A program made the position numbers and the translations under genes. The notes under the pieces are model-generated. The model made no database searches, was not told the DNA's origin, and saw nothing but the letters and a program-made list of their open reading frames with translations. From Thamnaconus septentrionalis (taxonomy: Eukaryota; Chordata; Actinopteri; Tetraodontiformes; Monacanthidae), in contig CM020502.1 of the NCBI GenBank assembly GCA_009823395.1, positions 30,523,944 through 30,587,943 on the forward strand: DNA of 64,000 nucleotides, given 5' to 3'. Positions within the stretch are counted from its first letter, which is position 1, and each line of letters opens with the position of its first letter. Positions 43,112 to 58,311 of the stretch are shown here, one piece after another.

Positions 43112-43165
43112 GCCAGCTGATCTGGAGTCGAGATGAAGGAAGTCAGCTTCACAAAGATGTGTGTG

Positions 43166-43244
<79 letters not shown>

Positions 43245-44360
43245 GGCTCTGATGTATTTCTGCTTGCTTCTCCTCCCGGCTCGCTGTGTTTGTTCTCTCG
43301 CCGCCGCCACCACTTGGTGGAAGTGGGTTATTTTATTTCCCAGAGTGCAGCTGGTTATTTTCAGCTCCACGTGTGAATTAAGATTCATCTCCTGAGCTGA
43401 CGCAGAGTCGACGGCCTCCACGCCAGGCCGCCACACTCGACACCATGTTTGCGGGAAGTTGTTTTTTTTTTTTCCACCACTTCCTCTTTGCTTCCACACA
43501 GGAAGTAGTTCAGGGATCTGAAACGTCTGTGAGCTGTGCTTTCATTTAATGTTGGTGTATTCAGACAGGGAATAGAGACGATGTGAGTATGAATTAATGA
43601 ACATCCATGTGCCGCTGTCGGCCAATCGCAGAAGGCCGTCCTTCCAAATTAAAACAGCCTCTTCTTAGAAGAAGAAACACATCCTGCTGTTCAGAGCATA
43701 AGCAGATAGAAATCTATGTGTATGTGTACATATAAATACATGTGTGTGTTTGTATGTGTGTATACCTGATGCATCAGGAAGGGGGCGGGCCCTTTGGGAG
43801 GTTTTCTGGACCCTGATTGGTCGACGCTTGTGTCTGTTTCCACTAATCTGTGCTTCTTTGTCTCCCGGTTCTTTATTGACAGCGTGTTTTCTATGCAGTG
43901 AAGACGTAGATGTAGAGAACGTAGAAGCTGTCGATCGCTGAGCTCTGATGTTGCCTCCTCTTCTTCTGCCTGCAGAGACGTTGGAGCCGTCGCCGCCCAC
44001 AGCAGCTCAGATCAGATATGGTGAGAGACGGAGCGTCGTTATCGTCAGTTCACAACACACACACTAACCCTAACACACACACACACACACACCGCCTTTC
44101 TTCACGTCCAGGGCCAGAAAACTATCAAAAAGCGGAGAGAGCAGAATCAATAATAATAAATCAATGAATAAAAAAGGCACTGAAACGCAGCAAACTCTCC
44201 CTTTTTTGGAGGTGAAACTAAAAATCCTTTCTAATGTCAGAATCACAGCGTTTTATTTTGCAGCAGCAGGTCTGGAGCTGGAACAGCTGGCAGTTTGGGC
44301 AGCAGCTCCCCTCACTGGCCAGGGGTTGTAGCTGCGGGTCTATTGTCACACAGTTTGCGC

Positions 44361-44399
<39 letters not shown>

Positions 44400-44763
44400 G
44401 ACAGACAGACAGAGAGAGAGAGACAGAAGGTCCAGCCTAGAGACTGTGTAATATTAATTTGTCTGCTGCTCACTAGCGCCACCTGCTGGTTCTCTGCCTT
44501 TGAAGAAGCCACAGCTCAGTGGGTGCTAAACTCTGCATTAGTGATCAGAATTTTAAGTTTATTAGAAATTTTTTGTAGTAGAGATTGAACTTTATTTTGT
44601 GATTGTTTGTTTGTTTGTTTGTTTGTTTGTTTCCTCCAGTGGTGTTGCACAACTGCATCCCCTTCATCGGCTTCGGCTTCCTGGACAACGCCATCATGAT
44701 CGCCGCCGTGAGTCCACAATGTCTGCACGAGACCTCTGAGGATCAGCTGAGGATCAGCTGACT

Positions 44764-44817
<54 letters not shown>

Positions 44818-45249
44818 ACCTCTGCAGGGGACCCAGATCGAGCTCTCCATAGGCGTCACGCTGGGGATCTCCACCATGGCCGGTGAGGCTCCGCCCCCTT
44901 TTCTCTCGCCTCCAGCCTCGCCTGATGGGTTTTCATTGAGTAGAATAGAACAGAATAGAATTGGACGTCTTTATTGATCCCTCATTAGTGAAATTTAAAT
45001 AATTGCAGCAACAATAGAGTGCGAGGAGAAGAAACATTATATTTCTAAATTCTGGTGATTTCCTTCTTGAATTAATTTTGGATGTTTTGCCCGAAACTGT
45101 TGAAGGAGCGATAGATGGATGGATGGATGGATGGATGGATGGATACTTTATTGACCGCCAGTAGAAATTTAGAATGATGTAAAAAAAAAAAAATTTCTGG
45201 CACAGAAGGCCTGTAGATCAGAATCACGTTGTGTATCAGTCTTTAAATC

Positions 45250-45290
<41 letters not shown>

Positions 45291-45427
45291 CGCAGCTGCA
45301 GCTCTGGGGAACCTGGTGTCGGACCTGGCCGGCCTCGGGTGAGAAACTACTAAACTCCTCCCTCTTCTCTCAGTATTGATCAATGAGTGATTCCATTGTT
45401 GTAAATGAATTTATTTGTGGTTGTAAC

Positions 45428-45473
<46 letters not shown>

Positions 45474-45884
45474 GTCAGCCTTGCTGGCTATGTGGAGGCT
45501 CTGGCCTCCAGGCTGGGGATGCAGGTTCCTGATCTGACGCCCAAACAGGCCGACATGTGGCAGACCAGGCTGAGCTCCCACATGGTCAGTGAATCAGTCA
45601 GTGAATCAGTGAATCAGTCAGTGACTCAGTGAATCAGTCAGTGAATCAGTTAATCAGTCAGTGACTCAGTCAGTCTGTCAACCAGTCAGTCAGGATGTAG
45701 TGCTTTTATTTTGAAGGCTCTCTCCCTCAGTGTCAAAGGTCAAACTGTGTCCCTGCAGGGAAAAGCCATCGGGGTTTTCATCGGCTGCGTTCTGGGGATG
45801 TTCCCGCTGTTCTTCATCGGGGATGACGACCACGGCAAGGAGGCGGGGCCTGGCCAGCAGAAGGAGGCGTCGACGCCGTCCTAA
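38910..45884 (+). CDS. tmem65: Transmembrane protein 65 (mitochondrial inner membrane)
   Basis: A mitochondrial inner-membrane protein implicated in sodium-dependent calcium efflux and also reported with connexin 43 in heart. Seven exons: 38910-39171, 43976-44020, 44640-44707, 44828-44882, 45296-45338, 45479-45584 and 45759-45884, all phase-consistent, 234 residues (human 240). The N-terminus is Leu/Arg/Ala-rich without acids (MLLRAPTLLLLLRQAP), a typical targeting presequence. Then come FIYRLQPAERRCLLHEL and FIGFGFLDNAIMI, IELSIGVTLGISTMAAAALGN as membrane segments, LTPKQADMWQTRLS, and a last helix GKAIGVFIGCVLGMFPLFF with a polar tail. Intron 1 (4.8 kb) hosts a mobile element and several CA/TG tracts. 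Confidence 0.96.
39510..40804. mobile_element. Long-inverted-repeat non-autonomous element in tmem65 intron 1
   Basis: The left arm starting ACGCTGAAGTTGGCACCACA (39510 to about 39820) is matched in reverse complement by about 40529-40804. Arms are near 280-310 bp with moderate divergence. Between them lie two or three copies of a roughly 165-180 bp unit containing TTAGGGTTAGCGTTAAGGCT and CCCCATAGACTTGTATG, and a further direct partial copy of the arm (about 40310-40500). No transposase frame is present. This fits a foldback or MITE-like DNA element; the family is not identified. Confidence 0.75.
41155..43243. repeat. Cluster of long CA/TG tracts in tmem65 intron 1
   Basis: TG at 41155-41206 and 42886-42937, CA at 43024-43108 and TG at 43169-43243, all near-perfect. 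An (ATA)n at 42061-42112 and a GAA run at 42587-42617 lie between them. Confidence 0.95.
44938..45050. mobile_element. Truncated LINE-type 3' tail (copy 2)
   Basis: TAGAATAGAACAGAATAGAATTGGACGTCTTTATTGATCCC followed by 'aattgcagcaacaatagagtgc', the same layout as at 3148 and 53045. In intron 4 of tmem65. Confidence 0.5.
45108..45175. mobile_element. LINE-type 3' end with (GATG)n tail
   Basis: GATGGATGGATG repeats joined to ATACTTTATTGACCGCCAGTAGAAATTT, the signature by which Rex/CR1-like fish LINEs end in a tetranucleotide tail. Only the extreme 3' end remains. Confidence 0.45.
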
Positions 45885-47035
<1,151 letters not shown>

Positions 47036-47560
47036 TGTCCCATCATTCCTGTTGCTTCATGCGGGAAAATATCAATGTTCATTTTATGAGAATGATTGGA
47101 AATAAAATTGGCTAAAAGTGACCGAGTGAATGTTTCGTAAATTTCAATTCATCTGTATTGGTAAGAACACCTTTTAATTATTTTTGACCCTAAAAAAAAA
47201 AAGACGGAACAGTAATTCCTGAGAGTTTCAGGATGATTTGGGACTTAATTTTTTGGCCCGTGGAAAAAATTTATAGTGTATACTATGACTTTTGATTTTG
47301 CCTTTTTCATGCTAAACTTTCATAGAACAGTCTTTTTATGTTGAGTAAATCTGAACTCTGTCTCGTTCTTGAGGGACATTTTTCACTGTCCAATAAGAAT
47401 CAAACCCTCAACTGTTGAGGTGAAATTTTACACCTCAGGTCTTCGTTGTCCTGTTAAATCTTCCTTCCTTCCAGTTGCTGGGCTGAACGTGAAGTTTTGG
47501 AAACATTGACATTGTGCAAACACATTGAGGAGTGACGAATCAAGCTAGCAAACATGATCA

Positions 47561-50065
47561 TTTATTGTCCTCACAGGTTCAAACATTCAGCTTCATACGC
47601 TTCACATGGTCGCATCAGCTACACGATTGTTCTCGTTGACCTGCACACACAGAGAAACTTCAGGCATCACAACGTCAAAAACACGGATAAACATTGACGG
47701 ACATCGAAACTGGATCAGCTGATGCCAAAAAACAAAGTTTCAGTAGAAAATAAGAATTTAATTGTAAAAATCTGTATTTTCTTAACTTAGAAAAGACAAC
47801 ATGCATATTAAATCTACTGCTCAAGTTATAACAAAGAACATTTGAGGTTTGGAAACAAAATGAACAATAATTAAAATGAGGGAAAACGTCTGAGTGGAAA
47901 CCAGGTTACTAGATGAACATTGGTTTAAGTCTTCCTACAACTCAAATATTTTATTTCCAAACTTGAAAATATATATTTCTCAGATCTCTGCAAGTTCATT
48001 CACTTGAAATTTTTCTAATTCTAACTTGTTTTGCTAATCAGTTGCTAACACATGTCAGGTTTATTAGCTCACGGGGAATCAGACATTTAGCAAGAACAAG
48101 CTAATACAGGGTTTTTTTTATATATTATATATATATATATAAATTTATATATTTTAAGGTTTTACATGTACATCATTGCACAGCAGGATATACTTGTTTG
48201 TCATCGACGCGTGGTAATTTATATGATTCAGTTACTCAGCCTCATCCGGCCGCATGTTGGGGGTTGATGCTGTAGAAATGTTCAACAAAAAGGTCAGACA
48301 GTTTGGTTGCTACACTATATTGATGTTGGCTAATTAAAATGATAAATTACATTTCACTAAAAAACACACTGACAGGACAGGACGGTTTGAGTTTGGTCTG
48401 TCCTTGAAGTTTGATGAAAACCCTGAAAATATTGGATGTTTCGTTGAAATGGAAAGTTCTGCACAACTTCTCACAACTTTAGGAACTTTGTTCACAGCAA
48501 GAGTAAAAGCTGTTACTTTGCTATTGAATTATTAGCCCCCAGATAGCTAGATAGCTAGCCTGCTCTGTACTTGGGCTAAATCAAATGCTCCAGCTAAGAA
48601 TCTTTTTGATGAACACGGCCTTATGATCTTCAATTTAGCTTTAGCTAGCTAGCTGGCCACCAAGGAAAAAGTCTCAAACCTTAAAAAGGATGACAATAAA
48701 ACTCTTGTGGCGAACGACCTCCAACATGGTGAAAAATGAAGCATTTGACCACCTGAAAAACACATCGCACTGCACCGTCGCAGGTCGCCGTCAGACCGAG
48801 GAAAAGATTTTCCTCCGGAATCGTCGGATTTCTCTTGTCATTTCGTCAGCACGGTGGGATTATTTCTACAAATTAGCCGATGTTTAGCTGATGAGCTAAT
48901 CCAGAACCAGGAAGTCATCTGGACACCAGAACACATCGACGCTAATCCAGAACCAGGAAGTCATCTGGACACTAGAACACATCGACGCTAATCCACACAG
49001 CTAAGCCGTAGCAAAAGCGACATTTGCGTTAAATCTAACTCAATAAATTAGCTAATTACATTGTTTTTAAATCTAATGATTGATTGTGAGAGGGGACTGT
49101 TGTAGCAGCAGGTGGATCTAAAAACACTATAATAAACTCATGTTGACAAAAAAATATTTTTTTTCCAGCGATTTCTGAACACCCAGAAATGTAAAAAAAA
49201 AAAAAAAAAAAATAAATAAATTTCAGTTCAGTTTGACAAGCAGTCTTTTGGCACCTCTAGTGGACAACGGGGGTGGGACTACAGGGTCTTGAAGCTCCTC
49301 AGAAGAAACAAACAGTAAAGCGGTTCAATCTTCAGATCCCATGAACGCACCATCGTCAAAACATGGCACCTTTGAATATCGAATTTCTTTCACGTCCTCC
49401 ATGTCGCCCCCTGTAGCTGACATGGTGAAAGGGTTTGTTTCCACCCTTTTCTCCAAAATGTTGGCATTTATGTACGAACTCACGAAAGTCCTCGACGTTT
49501 TTCCCTTCTATTTCTTCTACTTCTTCTTCTACAGTAGTCTTCCTCAACTAGTGGGTTGCAACCCAAAAGTGGATTGCAGGGCCGTTTTGATTGGTTTTGA
49601 TTGGGTCGTGGCTTTGCAGGCCATTAATTATTTTTTTAATTTTTTTTTTTTTTTTTTTTTTTAATTTTTCAGGATACACAATTCAATTCAATAATTTTAT
49701 TTACGACGCATGACAGAAAGTGGGCTAGCGTTGTTATTTTTGTGAAATAAATTTGGGTCGTTTACGGAAGCTCATTGCTGCGACACTAGAAAAGAATAGC
49801 GCTCCGTATCACATTAATCACATTATAACGTGAAACTATCATGTTGTTCTGTGCGTTATTATTCCGAAATAACGTGACAGTTTCACGTTAAAACTTGATA
49901 ATGAGCCCTGTGTTTTTTTTCTCTAGTGTGGCAGCAATGCGCTTCCATTGATCGTGACTTCGTGATCAGGAAAAAAGAACGTGGGTCCTGAGACTCCACC
50001 AGTCGAGGATCTGAAACCTCCTGAACGACTACGCCGATGACATCATTGTGTTTTCTCTCTCTCCC
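47561..50065 (-). other. mtss1: mtss1 3' untranslated region
   Basis: No coding frame was recognised. A minus-strand AATAAA at 47566-47561 would end a 2.5-kb 3' UTR, leaving about 540 bases to the tmem65 signal. The segment contains a 46-bp tandem duplication, poly-A/T runs at 49194-49221 and 49630-49664, and a repeat-like piece near 49540-49620 (GTGGGTTGCAACCCAAAAGT). Confidence 0.45.
48895..48995. repeat. 46-bp tandem duplication
   Basis: Two full copies plus nine bases of a unit starting GCTAATCCAGAACCAGGAAG. The copies differ at one position (accagaac / actagaac). Confidence 0.95.
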
Positions 50066-50767
50066 TCAGTGGATGAGCGGCGCCGAGCGGTCGTCGGTCT
50101 CTACCTTGCGGAGCCGCACGCCACGCCGGATGGCCACCAGGAAGTCGTCCACCTCGCCGAGCTCCGCCTCCTCCTGCAGCTCCGGGAGGGGCAGAGGGAG
50201 AGTGTGGGGGAGGGACCGCCGCTCCCACTCGCACTTGCTGCGCCCGCCGTGCTGCTGCTGCTGCTGCTGCGGGGCGGTGGAGTAGGCGGGTCTGGCCCCG
50301 CCCCCTCCCCGGAGGACCACGCCCCCCAGCCAGGCGACGGCGGCGTCCCGCGGGCGTGCTCCCACCCTCCTCGCGGCACCGCCCTGCTGGCGAGGCCCGC
50401 AGCTCGGGCACGGTCGGGGTCCTGACGGGGATGACGGGGGGCCGGATGGGGATGGGACCCAGCCCTGGGCCGGGGGGCCGGCGCAGGAGGAGGGGCTTGG
50501 AGGACGGCGTGCGACGGATGGTGGCCACGCCCGGCGTGCTGATGGAGGGGGCGGGGCCAGGGGTAGAAGGAGGAGGACGAAGAGGAGGAGGAGGAGGAGG
50601 AGGAAGTGGGGGGTCTCTTGGACGGGAACAGGCGGCGGTGGGAGGGGCCCTGCTCGGCGCTCCGCGGGGGGGTGGAGCTGCACCTGTCAAAGGCCTCGAC
50701 GTCCTGGTCCACCACCACCGAGTAGAAGTCACAGTCTGAAACAGGAAGTTCTGGTCACATGTTGTGT

Positions 50768-50802
<35 letters not shown>

Positions 50803-52025
50803 CATGTGTCGGGATGGCGTCCTCGCTGCAGCAGGGTGTGGTGGTCTGGCTGCTGTAGCCGCTGGATCCCTGCACTGAGTCTCTGCTGGAGCCGTGAATG
50901 TCCAGCTGGAGGCCCCGGGCCAGGACCCGGGCCAGCTCCTCGTGGGCCTCCCGCTCCTCCTGCAGGGGGCGGAGAAAAGTTTAGTCTTTGGTTTGTTGAC
51001 ACAACAAGTTAAAAACATCCTGCAGACAGACAGACAGACAGACAGATAGATAGACATTTGTTGGCGAGGGGGTGTGGCCTAATGAGCTGATCAAAATGGT
51101 TCCATGAAAAAAAGCAGTCGTTCAAACCTTTAGCAGTCAGATCGTTCGCTAAAGTAAAAAAAAAAATAAATAAAAAAAAAAAAAGGCGCCTCCGGACGAC
51201 CCCTGACCTTGTGTGATGTCATCGAGTGACTCCCCCTCAGCAGCCGAGGTTCCTCCCCCTGGCTGTGGGCCATGTCGCCGCCCTGCTGGTGTCCGCTAGG
51301 ATCCCTGCTCCTCTTCACGGTGTTGACCAGCAGCGCCTGGTCGTAGGGACCCGGTCTGGTCCAGTCCTGCACACACATGGCCAGGCAGGCAGGGGGCGGC
51401 GTCATGATGGCACAGCTCTCACACTTTCAATTGTTTTATAATTGTATTCAATTTGGTTTAAATTGACCAAATAAAATACCGCAACTCTATCCTTTATTTG
51501 AAAAACGGTTACTTGGTTGATATTTGCGACATTTTCTTGGTAAAAACAACAAAGGTCGACTCGAGTTCTGAGTGACTATTATGGTCCATCAAAGCCTGAG
51601 GCGTCGCTGAAATGAGTTGAAGCAGGATGAGTGATTAGGTGGTGGTCAAAGAAATAAATGTAAAAAAAAAAAAAAAAAAACCACTGAGAGGTGATATGAA
51701 CATGAAGAGGAACAGGAAGTGACATCAGCAAGGGGGCAAACCTTCCAGGACGGTACTCTGGACGATGGCAGGAAGTCCCCCGAGTGGGCGGAGCCAAAAC
51801 AAGACCATGGCCACATGGGAGAGGAGGAGGAGGAGGAGGAGAAGGTGGTGGAGATGATGGGGATGGAGGTGGAGGAGGAGGAGGTGACGTATCGAGGGTG
51901 GAGGTCCTGCAGTACCCCTTCCTGCAGGCAGGGGGCAGCGTGATGGTCGAAACCACTGGACGACTGATGGCAAGCGGATGAGGGGAGAGGCCGAGGGAAA
52001 AGGTCAGGAGGTGATGGACAGAAAG

Positions 52026-52071
<46 letters not shown>

Positions 52072-53747
52072 CTGCCCTCTGCAGGCAGGAAGGAGCAGAA
52101 ACAGCACCACCACCGCAACCGCTGCCACCTCACCTGCGAGCCGTCCGGTGGCATTGGCGAGGGCGACTTGGAGGTGCCGGCGTCCTGGGAGATGAAGCCC
52201 GAGTCGTGGGAGGAGACGGAGGAGAGGCGGGGCGGAGCCTGGAGGGGCGGGGCCGAGCACGACCACGACGACGACGATGACGCCCGGAAGCGGAAGTGGG
52301 CAGAGGGGGAGTGGCCGTGGGAGCCGCTGGAGCGGGAGTCGCTGCTGTTGACACTGTTCAGGCTGCTGCGGAGACGCAGGGACGGGACGCACGCGCAGGT
52401 GGACGGGCAGAGGTCAAAGGTCAGAGGTCAAGTCACACCGGAAGAACATACATAAAAAAAAAGCATGAAACAGCGACAGTCACATACATTTTCAGTTACG
52501 GCAAACAACAATTTGTTTTCAGGACTATTTATTACCATCTAGTGGCAGGTTGGAGGTACTTCCTCAGGGTGAAAATCATTGAGGCAAAACTCACAACGTT
52601 TATAAGACAATTCAATGTCAGAATAAAGCTTTCCATCAAATATTCTTAGAATAATGTTCTTGTTTTTTTTTGTAGTTTCACATCCTGACCACCAGGAGCA
52701 GAGTACACATTGAAAAATGTTGCCATTAGCTTGTTAGCAGCTAAAACGTGTGGACTGTTTTTGGACGGTAGCCATCGGGAGGTTAGCTGAACTGCGCCTA
52801 GACTAGGCTAGGCCAGGCTGGGCTAGGCTAGGCTAACCAACCTGCACATGCTGGATTTCCTGGACACGGTGGTGCTCGGCGAGGAGGGCGGAGTCTGATA
52901 GCACCAGGTGCAGTCGGAGCCCTTCAGGTCCACGATCACCTGACCGGGAGAGTGGGTGGGACCCGGTTAGGGAGGAGGCAATTCTGATTGGACAACATAC
53001 AGTGTCGGGGTGGGTGCGGTTTCGGGGGGGTCTGAGAATTAGTGTTCAATAGAATAGAATAGAATAGAATAGAACGCCTTTATTTATCCCAAATTGGAGA
53101 CATTTGCATAATTGCAGCAACATGTAGTGCAATAGAGAAGAAAAGATGACATGAATTAAAAAGATAAATTAAAAAGAAATAAAGAAAAAAAACTTTTTAT
53201 AGACAGAGGTAGGAAATATAAAATAATTTACATCTATATGGGCAGTTCTAACACTTACAAATTATTTACATTACACTGAAATATTAATGTGTTTTATTTC
53301 ACCTTATTGAAATGTTAGGGATTTTTTTTTATTGTGTGCTTTTTAATGATTTGGGGAGGTGTGTGGGCGGAGGGGGCGGCGCTGACCTGCTCGCTGGAGG
53401 CGGGCAGTTTGTGGGGGTCAAGGGTCAGAGTGTGGAGGTCGTCTGTGAGGGTCTGCAGGTGACTGATCTCCCCCAGCATGGACATCTCTTCCTCCTGACA
53501 CACGCACACACACACACACAGCAGAGTCAGAGGGGGCGTGGCCTGACGCAGTGTGGGGGCGTGGCCTGGCGTGCGGACTGACCACGACGGGCCGCAGTAG
53601 CGACGCGAAGCAGCAGAAGCGGCTTCGCTCCTCCACCAGCGCCTTCCTCAGCGCCTGCTTCTCCGCCTCCTCCAGCAGGTGGCAGCGCTCGCTCACGTCC
53701 TGCATGGCCACGTCCAGCTGGGGCTGTAGGTCCCCGCGGCCTGAATG

Positions 53748-53782
<35 letters not shown>

Positions 53783-54106
53783 GCACACACGTTAGGGCGG
53801 CCCACTTCTTGCAGGCGAGCGGCGGGATAAAAAAAACAAACAACTTAAAATCAAGTAAAAGCCACTTGGCGGCGCTAAAGGCTAGCTACTAGCCGCTTGT
53901 TGCCCTCACTCCCACTCAGCAGGCGACTCGTGTTTAAGACGAGATTCCAAAGAGATTCCCAACATTCTCTCCTCTTGTTTTCTCGCTTCCTCAGAATGAA
54001 AAAAAAAAAAAAAAAACTTTGAACCATTGGACCTGTACTAGAGCTACCTCAGGGGGGCGCTGTTGCCCCGTCCTCTGGAAAAACTGACATAATTAATGCT
54101 AGTTTC

Positions 54107-54139
<33 letters not shown>

Positions 54140-54573
54140 ACCAGCGTGATGATATCACAATGTCGGATGTTTCAGATGTTTGGAAACAACTCACCGAACA
54201 CGTCGGCTGCAGCGGAAGAGGATGAAGGGAGGAGGCGGCGGCCGGGGGGGAGGGCGGGTTTGGCGAGGAGGCGGAGGAGGAAGAGAAGAAGAAAACAAAC
54301 ATGAAGGTTTAAAATCCTCAGGTTTTCTTTTTTTCCTGTCAGTTCCTGAAGTGAGCAACGTTTCAGACCTTTCTTTGCCTTCTTCTGCAGCTTCAGGGTG
54401 TCGGAGTTCCTCTTCTTGATCTCCTGCCGGGCCTTCTTGAACTCTGAAGAGCAACACAACATCACAACAACACAAATGTACTACAGCAACACAACTTCAA
54501 TACAACTGCAATAAGAGGCTGAACCTCCTCACACGCCCACCGACCCAAACCATCTGCTGTCAGGGTTAGTGTC

Positions 54574-54604
<31 letters not shown>

Positions 54605-54695
54605 TGGCATGGTCCTTGTCCAGAGTGTTGGCCACTCTCTTCCACTCCTCCATCTGCTCCTGCAGAGGGTTGATCAGACAGTCCAGGAACACCCT

Positions 54696-54754
<59 letters not shown>

Positions 54755-54842
54755 GATGGAACATACTGTAGTTATTTTCTGTCATCAGAATGAGAAGATC
54801 AGACTTCAGGCAAACGGAAGCTTCTCCAAGACTGTTTCAACA

Positions 54843-54916
<74 letters not shown>

Positions 54917-55049
54917 TGGAGAACTGCCGTAGTTTGGCCTCGATGCTGCGGTGCCTCATGCACATCCTGGTGAGGGCGGAGCCAATGTCTCTGGTCCCAC
55001 CTGCACACAGACAGACAGACAAACACTGTGAGAGGCTCATTGGCTCTTT

Positions 55050-55147
<98 letters not shown>

Positions 55148-55159
55148 GTCTCAGGAGAG

Positions 55160-55190
<31 letters not shown>

Positions 55191-55391
55191 CTGTGAGCAC
55201 TGCAATGCACCACGGACTGCCCCCCTCCTTCTCCCCCCACACAAACCCCTCACCTCCCAACCATCAGATTGAAACCTATCGAGGGTCCAGCAGAGGGCGC
55301 CAGAGCATCCAACAAACTGCTGCAAAGCCCAACAGCAGCAACGACTCTCTTCTTTCTTTCTGCTGTGAGCAGCAACAAGTTTGGGATTTCA

Positions 55392-55438
<47 letters not shown>

Positions 55439-55552
55439 TCATCATCCATCCAGACCTCTGTCCTGGTTTTCAAACGTGTCCTGGTGCTGCAGAGTCAAAG
55501 CCAATTATCTTCTGGTCAATTCAGCTGATTGACTTGACTGCAGACAGTGTGT

Positions 55553-55632
<80 letters not shown>

Positions 55633-56101
55633 CAGCTGACCCAGTTGGCAACCAGTTCAGACCTCCAAGCTGCAGTTCAGAGCCAGACAGGAAGTCAGCT
55701 GACCAAACAGGGAGGAGTTGACCAGCAGCACCAACCATTTAAAACCATTTAAAACCGAGATAGGTGGAAGTTTGTGGGGGTTTTTTGTTTCCAGCTTTAA
55801 ATTCTTTAACGTAATTCTTCAAAATTAAATGTCGAGCGAATGCTGGGAGGCGGAGCAGACAGGAAGTGGGTGTGACTTCAAGCTGGTTAACTGGAGCACG
55901 AGAGCAGAACTTAACCTCCCATCCAAGCCCCCTTCAGCCCCCTCCCCCCCACCACCTCTGACCCCGACCCCTCCTTTTTATTCCAGGCCAATGACTCTGC
56001 TGGAAACAGGAAGTCCCGCCCCCTCAACGTCCCGTTCTAGTAACTGGGAGTGACCTGGAATCCCAGACTGGAATTTGAAAACTGATGTATCTGGGCAGCT
56101 G

Positions 56102-56139
<38 letters not shown>

Positions 56140-57523
56140 AAGAAGCTGCCGTGTTATTGTTGAGATGAGAACAAAGTAGAAGACATTACTTCACCTGCCG
56201 CCGCTGCTGCTGCTGATTGGTTGTTTGCACTCGGACAGTTTAGCTTAGCTCTACTTTGTTTGTATCGTCACATCACTGTCTCATATTTTTGGTTTAATAA
56301 AAAGCAGAATTTCACAATATATTCCTTAATTACAACTACTGCTAATTACCACAATAAAAACACTCAAATCAGACTCGTCTGACCTTCACTTGGGGGAAAC
56401 CAACAGACTCTCGACCAATAGACTGCTAGTAGCCGACTAAAAGTAGCAGAAGAAAGAAAACAACACCAAAGAGAAAATGAGAAACAAATCGAATGTTCAG
56501 CAACAAACACAGTGCGCCGCTGCTGCCTGATTGGCTGGCCGTTAACCAATCAGGGCACAGCTGGAGTGCCAACAGCTGTGTGGTCTTGCCTGCTGGTTGC
56601 ATCAGTCGGAATCTGCGTGTGTGTGTGTGTACGCACGTGCATGCGTTTCAGTGTCCACTCGGCCACAAGGTCACTTCACTGTGTCTTTAATGTAACGACG
56701 GGCAGCCAATGACAGGCAGCGAAGAAAAAAAGGTCACATGGTCGAAGGAAGACGGACACACCCACTTCCTCCTCTCAGTAAAAACAACACAAGCTGGTGG
56801 TGAATCCAGCAGCCTGTCAGTCAGTCAGTCAGTCAGTCAGTCAAAGCTAGCTAGCTAGCTGTCACGCTATCCTCCCTCTGACCTTCGACCAATCACAGCA
56901 GGGAGATTTCTGAGCTCGTTTTCCACCTCTTAGCTTTGATTTCAGCTCCAAACAATTTTCATATTTCACAAGTCCTCCACCCCACCACCCCCCCGCCAAC
57001 CCCCTGTGCCAGGCCCGATGCTAAAAACAGAGCTTGCGCTAACACTTAGCGGCTGTGCTAAGAGCTAAAGCCTCAGCCACGAGGTGGTTCAATCAGAGGA
57101 GACAGCAGAGTGAATCGGTTACTGACCCTGTGCGCTGTTTGTGAATGTTAGTTTGCGCCCCCTGGTGGTTAGACATCCACCATAGTGAGCTAATGGACCA
57201 CCGCCACCGATAACTAACACTGGGTTAGCTACAGTATATGGGTCGAGCAAACCCGCACCTGCTAAAGCTAGCGCCACAAATCTAAAAACAACTATGTATG
57301 TATGTATGTATGTATATATATAGATAGATATATATATATATACATATATATTCACATAAAGTGGGAGGTGTGTGTGTGAGCCCCTGCTTGTAACTGGGCC
57401 ACACAGCAGTGAGGTCAGAGGTCATGTGGCTTGAACCACATTCCTCTCAGCTCCTCCTGGAAGTGACCCGGTCCTGGAATAACCCTGGCAGAGGAGGCTG
57501 CAGGCTTGGGATGCCTTGTGGAG

Positions 57524-57560
<37 letters not shown>

Positions 57561-57770
57561 GTGTGTGTGTGTGTGTGCGTGCGTGTCTAGTCTCTGGTTA
57601 CATCCTGCACGGTCGACCAGTCCGACCAGCAGCATCATCACCGTTTTGGTTCTTTGCAGCAGATCAGACTGGACTGTAACTCCATGGATCTATATAAACA
57701 CTCTGTACGCTCTATCTCTAGTGGCTACTAGATCAGCTGACTGGGAAGCAGGAGCTGCTCTGAACTGTGC

Positions 57771-57805
<35 letters not shown>

Positions 57806-57844
57806 GGCTGGATCCTGCAGTGATTTCCATCTTGTTGCCATGAA

Positions 57845-57888
<44 letters not shown>

Positions 57889-58243
57889 AACTGGACATGA
57901 TGGACAGCAGCCCCCCCACACACACCGCCCCCGCCCCTCCTCCTACTCTCCTCCATCCATCACTGTCACCTCCCTCTCTCTGTTTTTTCCCCTCTTCTGA
58001 TGTGACATTTTATTTATTTCTCAGCCACATTTCCGCTCATTGCCCCCCCCCCCCCACCTCCCCAACCTCCCTTCCACCTTCTCTCCCCGCTCCTCTCCTC
58101 TCCCTCCCCTCCTCCTTCTCCCCCCGTCACCGCCAGGACACACCCACCACACTGATTGGTCGTCAATAATTCACCACAACCTGTCAGTCGCTGCTGACGA
58201 GAACCAATGAGAGTCGACGATGCTGCTGCTGCTGGCATAGTGC

Positions 58244-58311
<68 letters not shown>

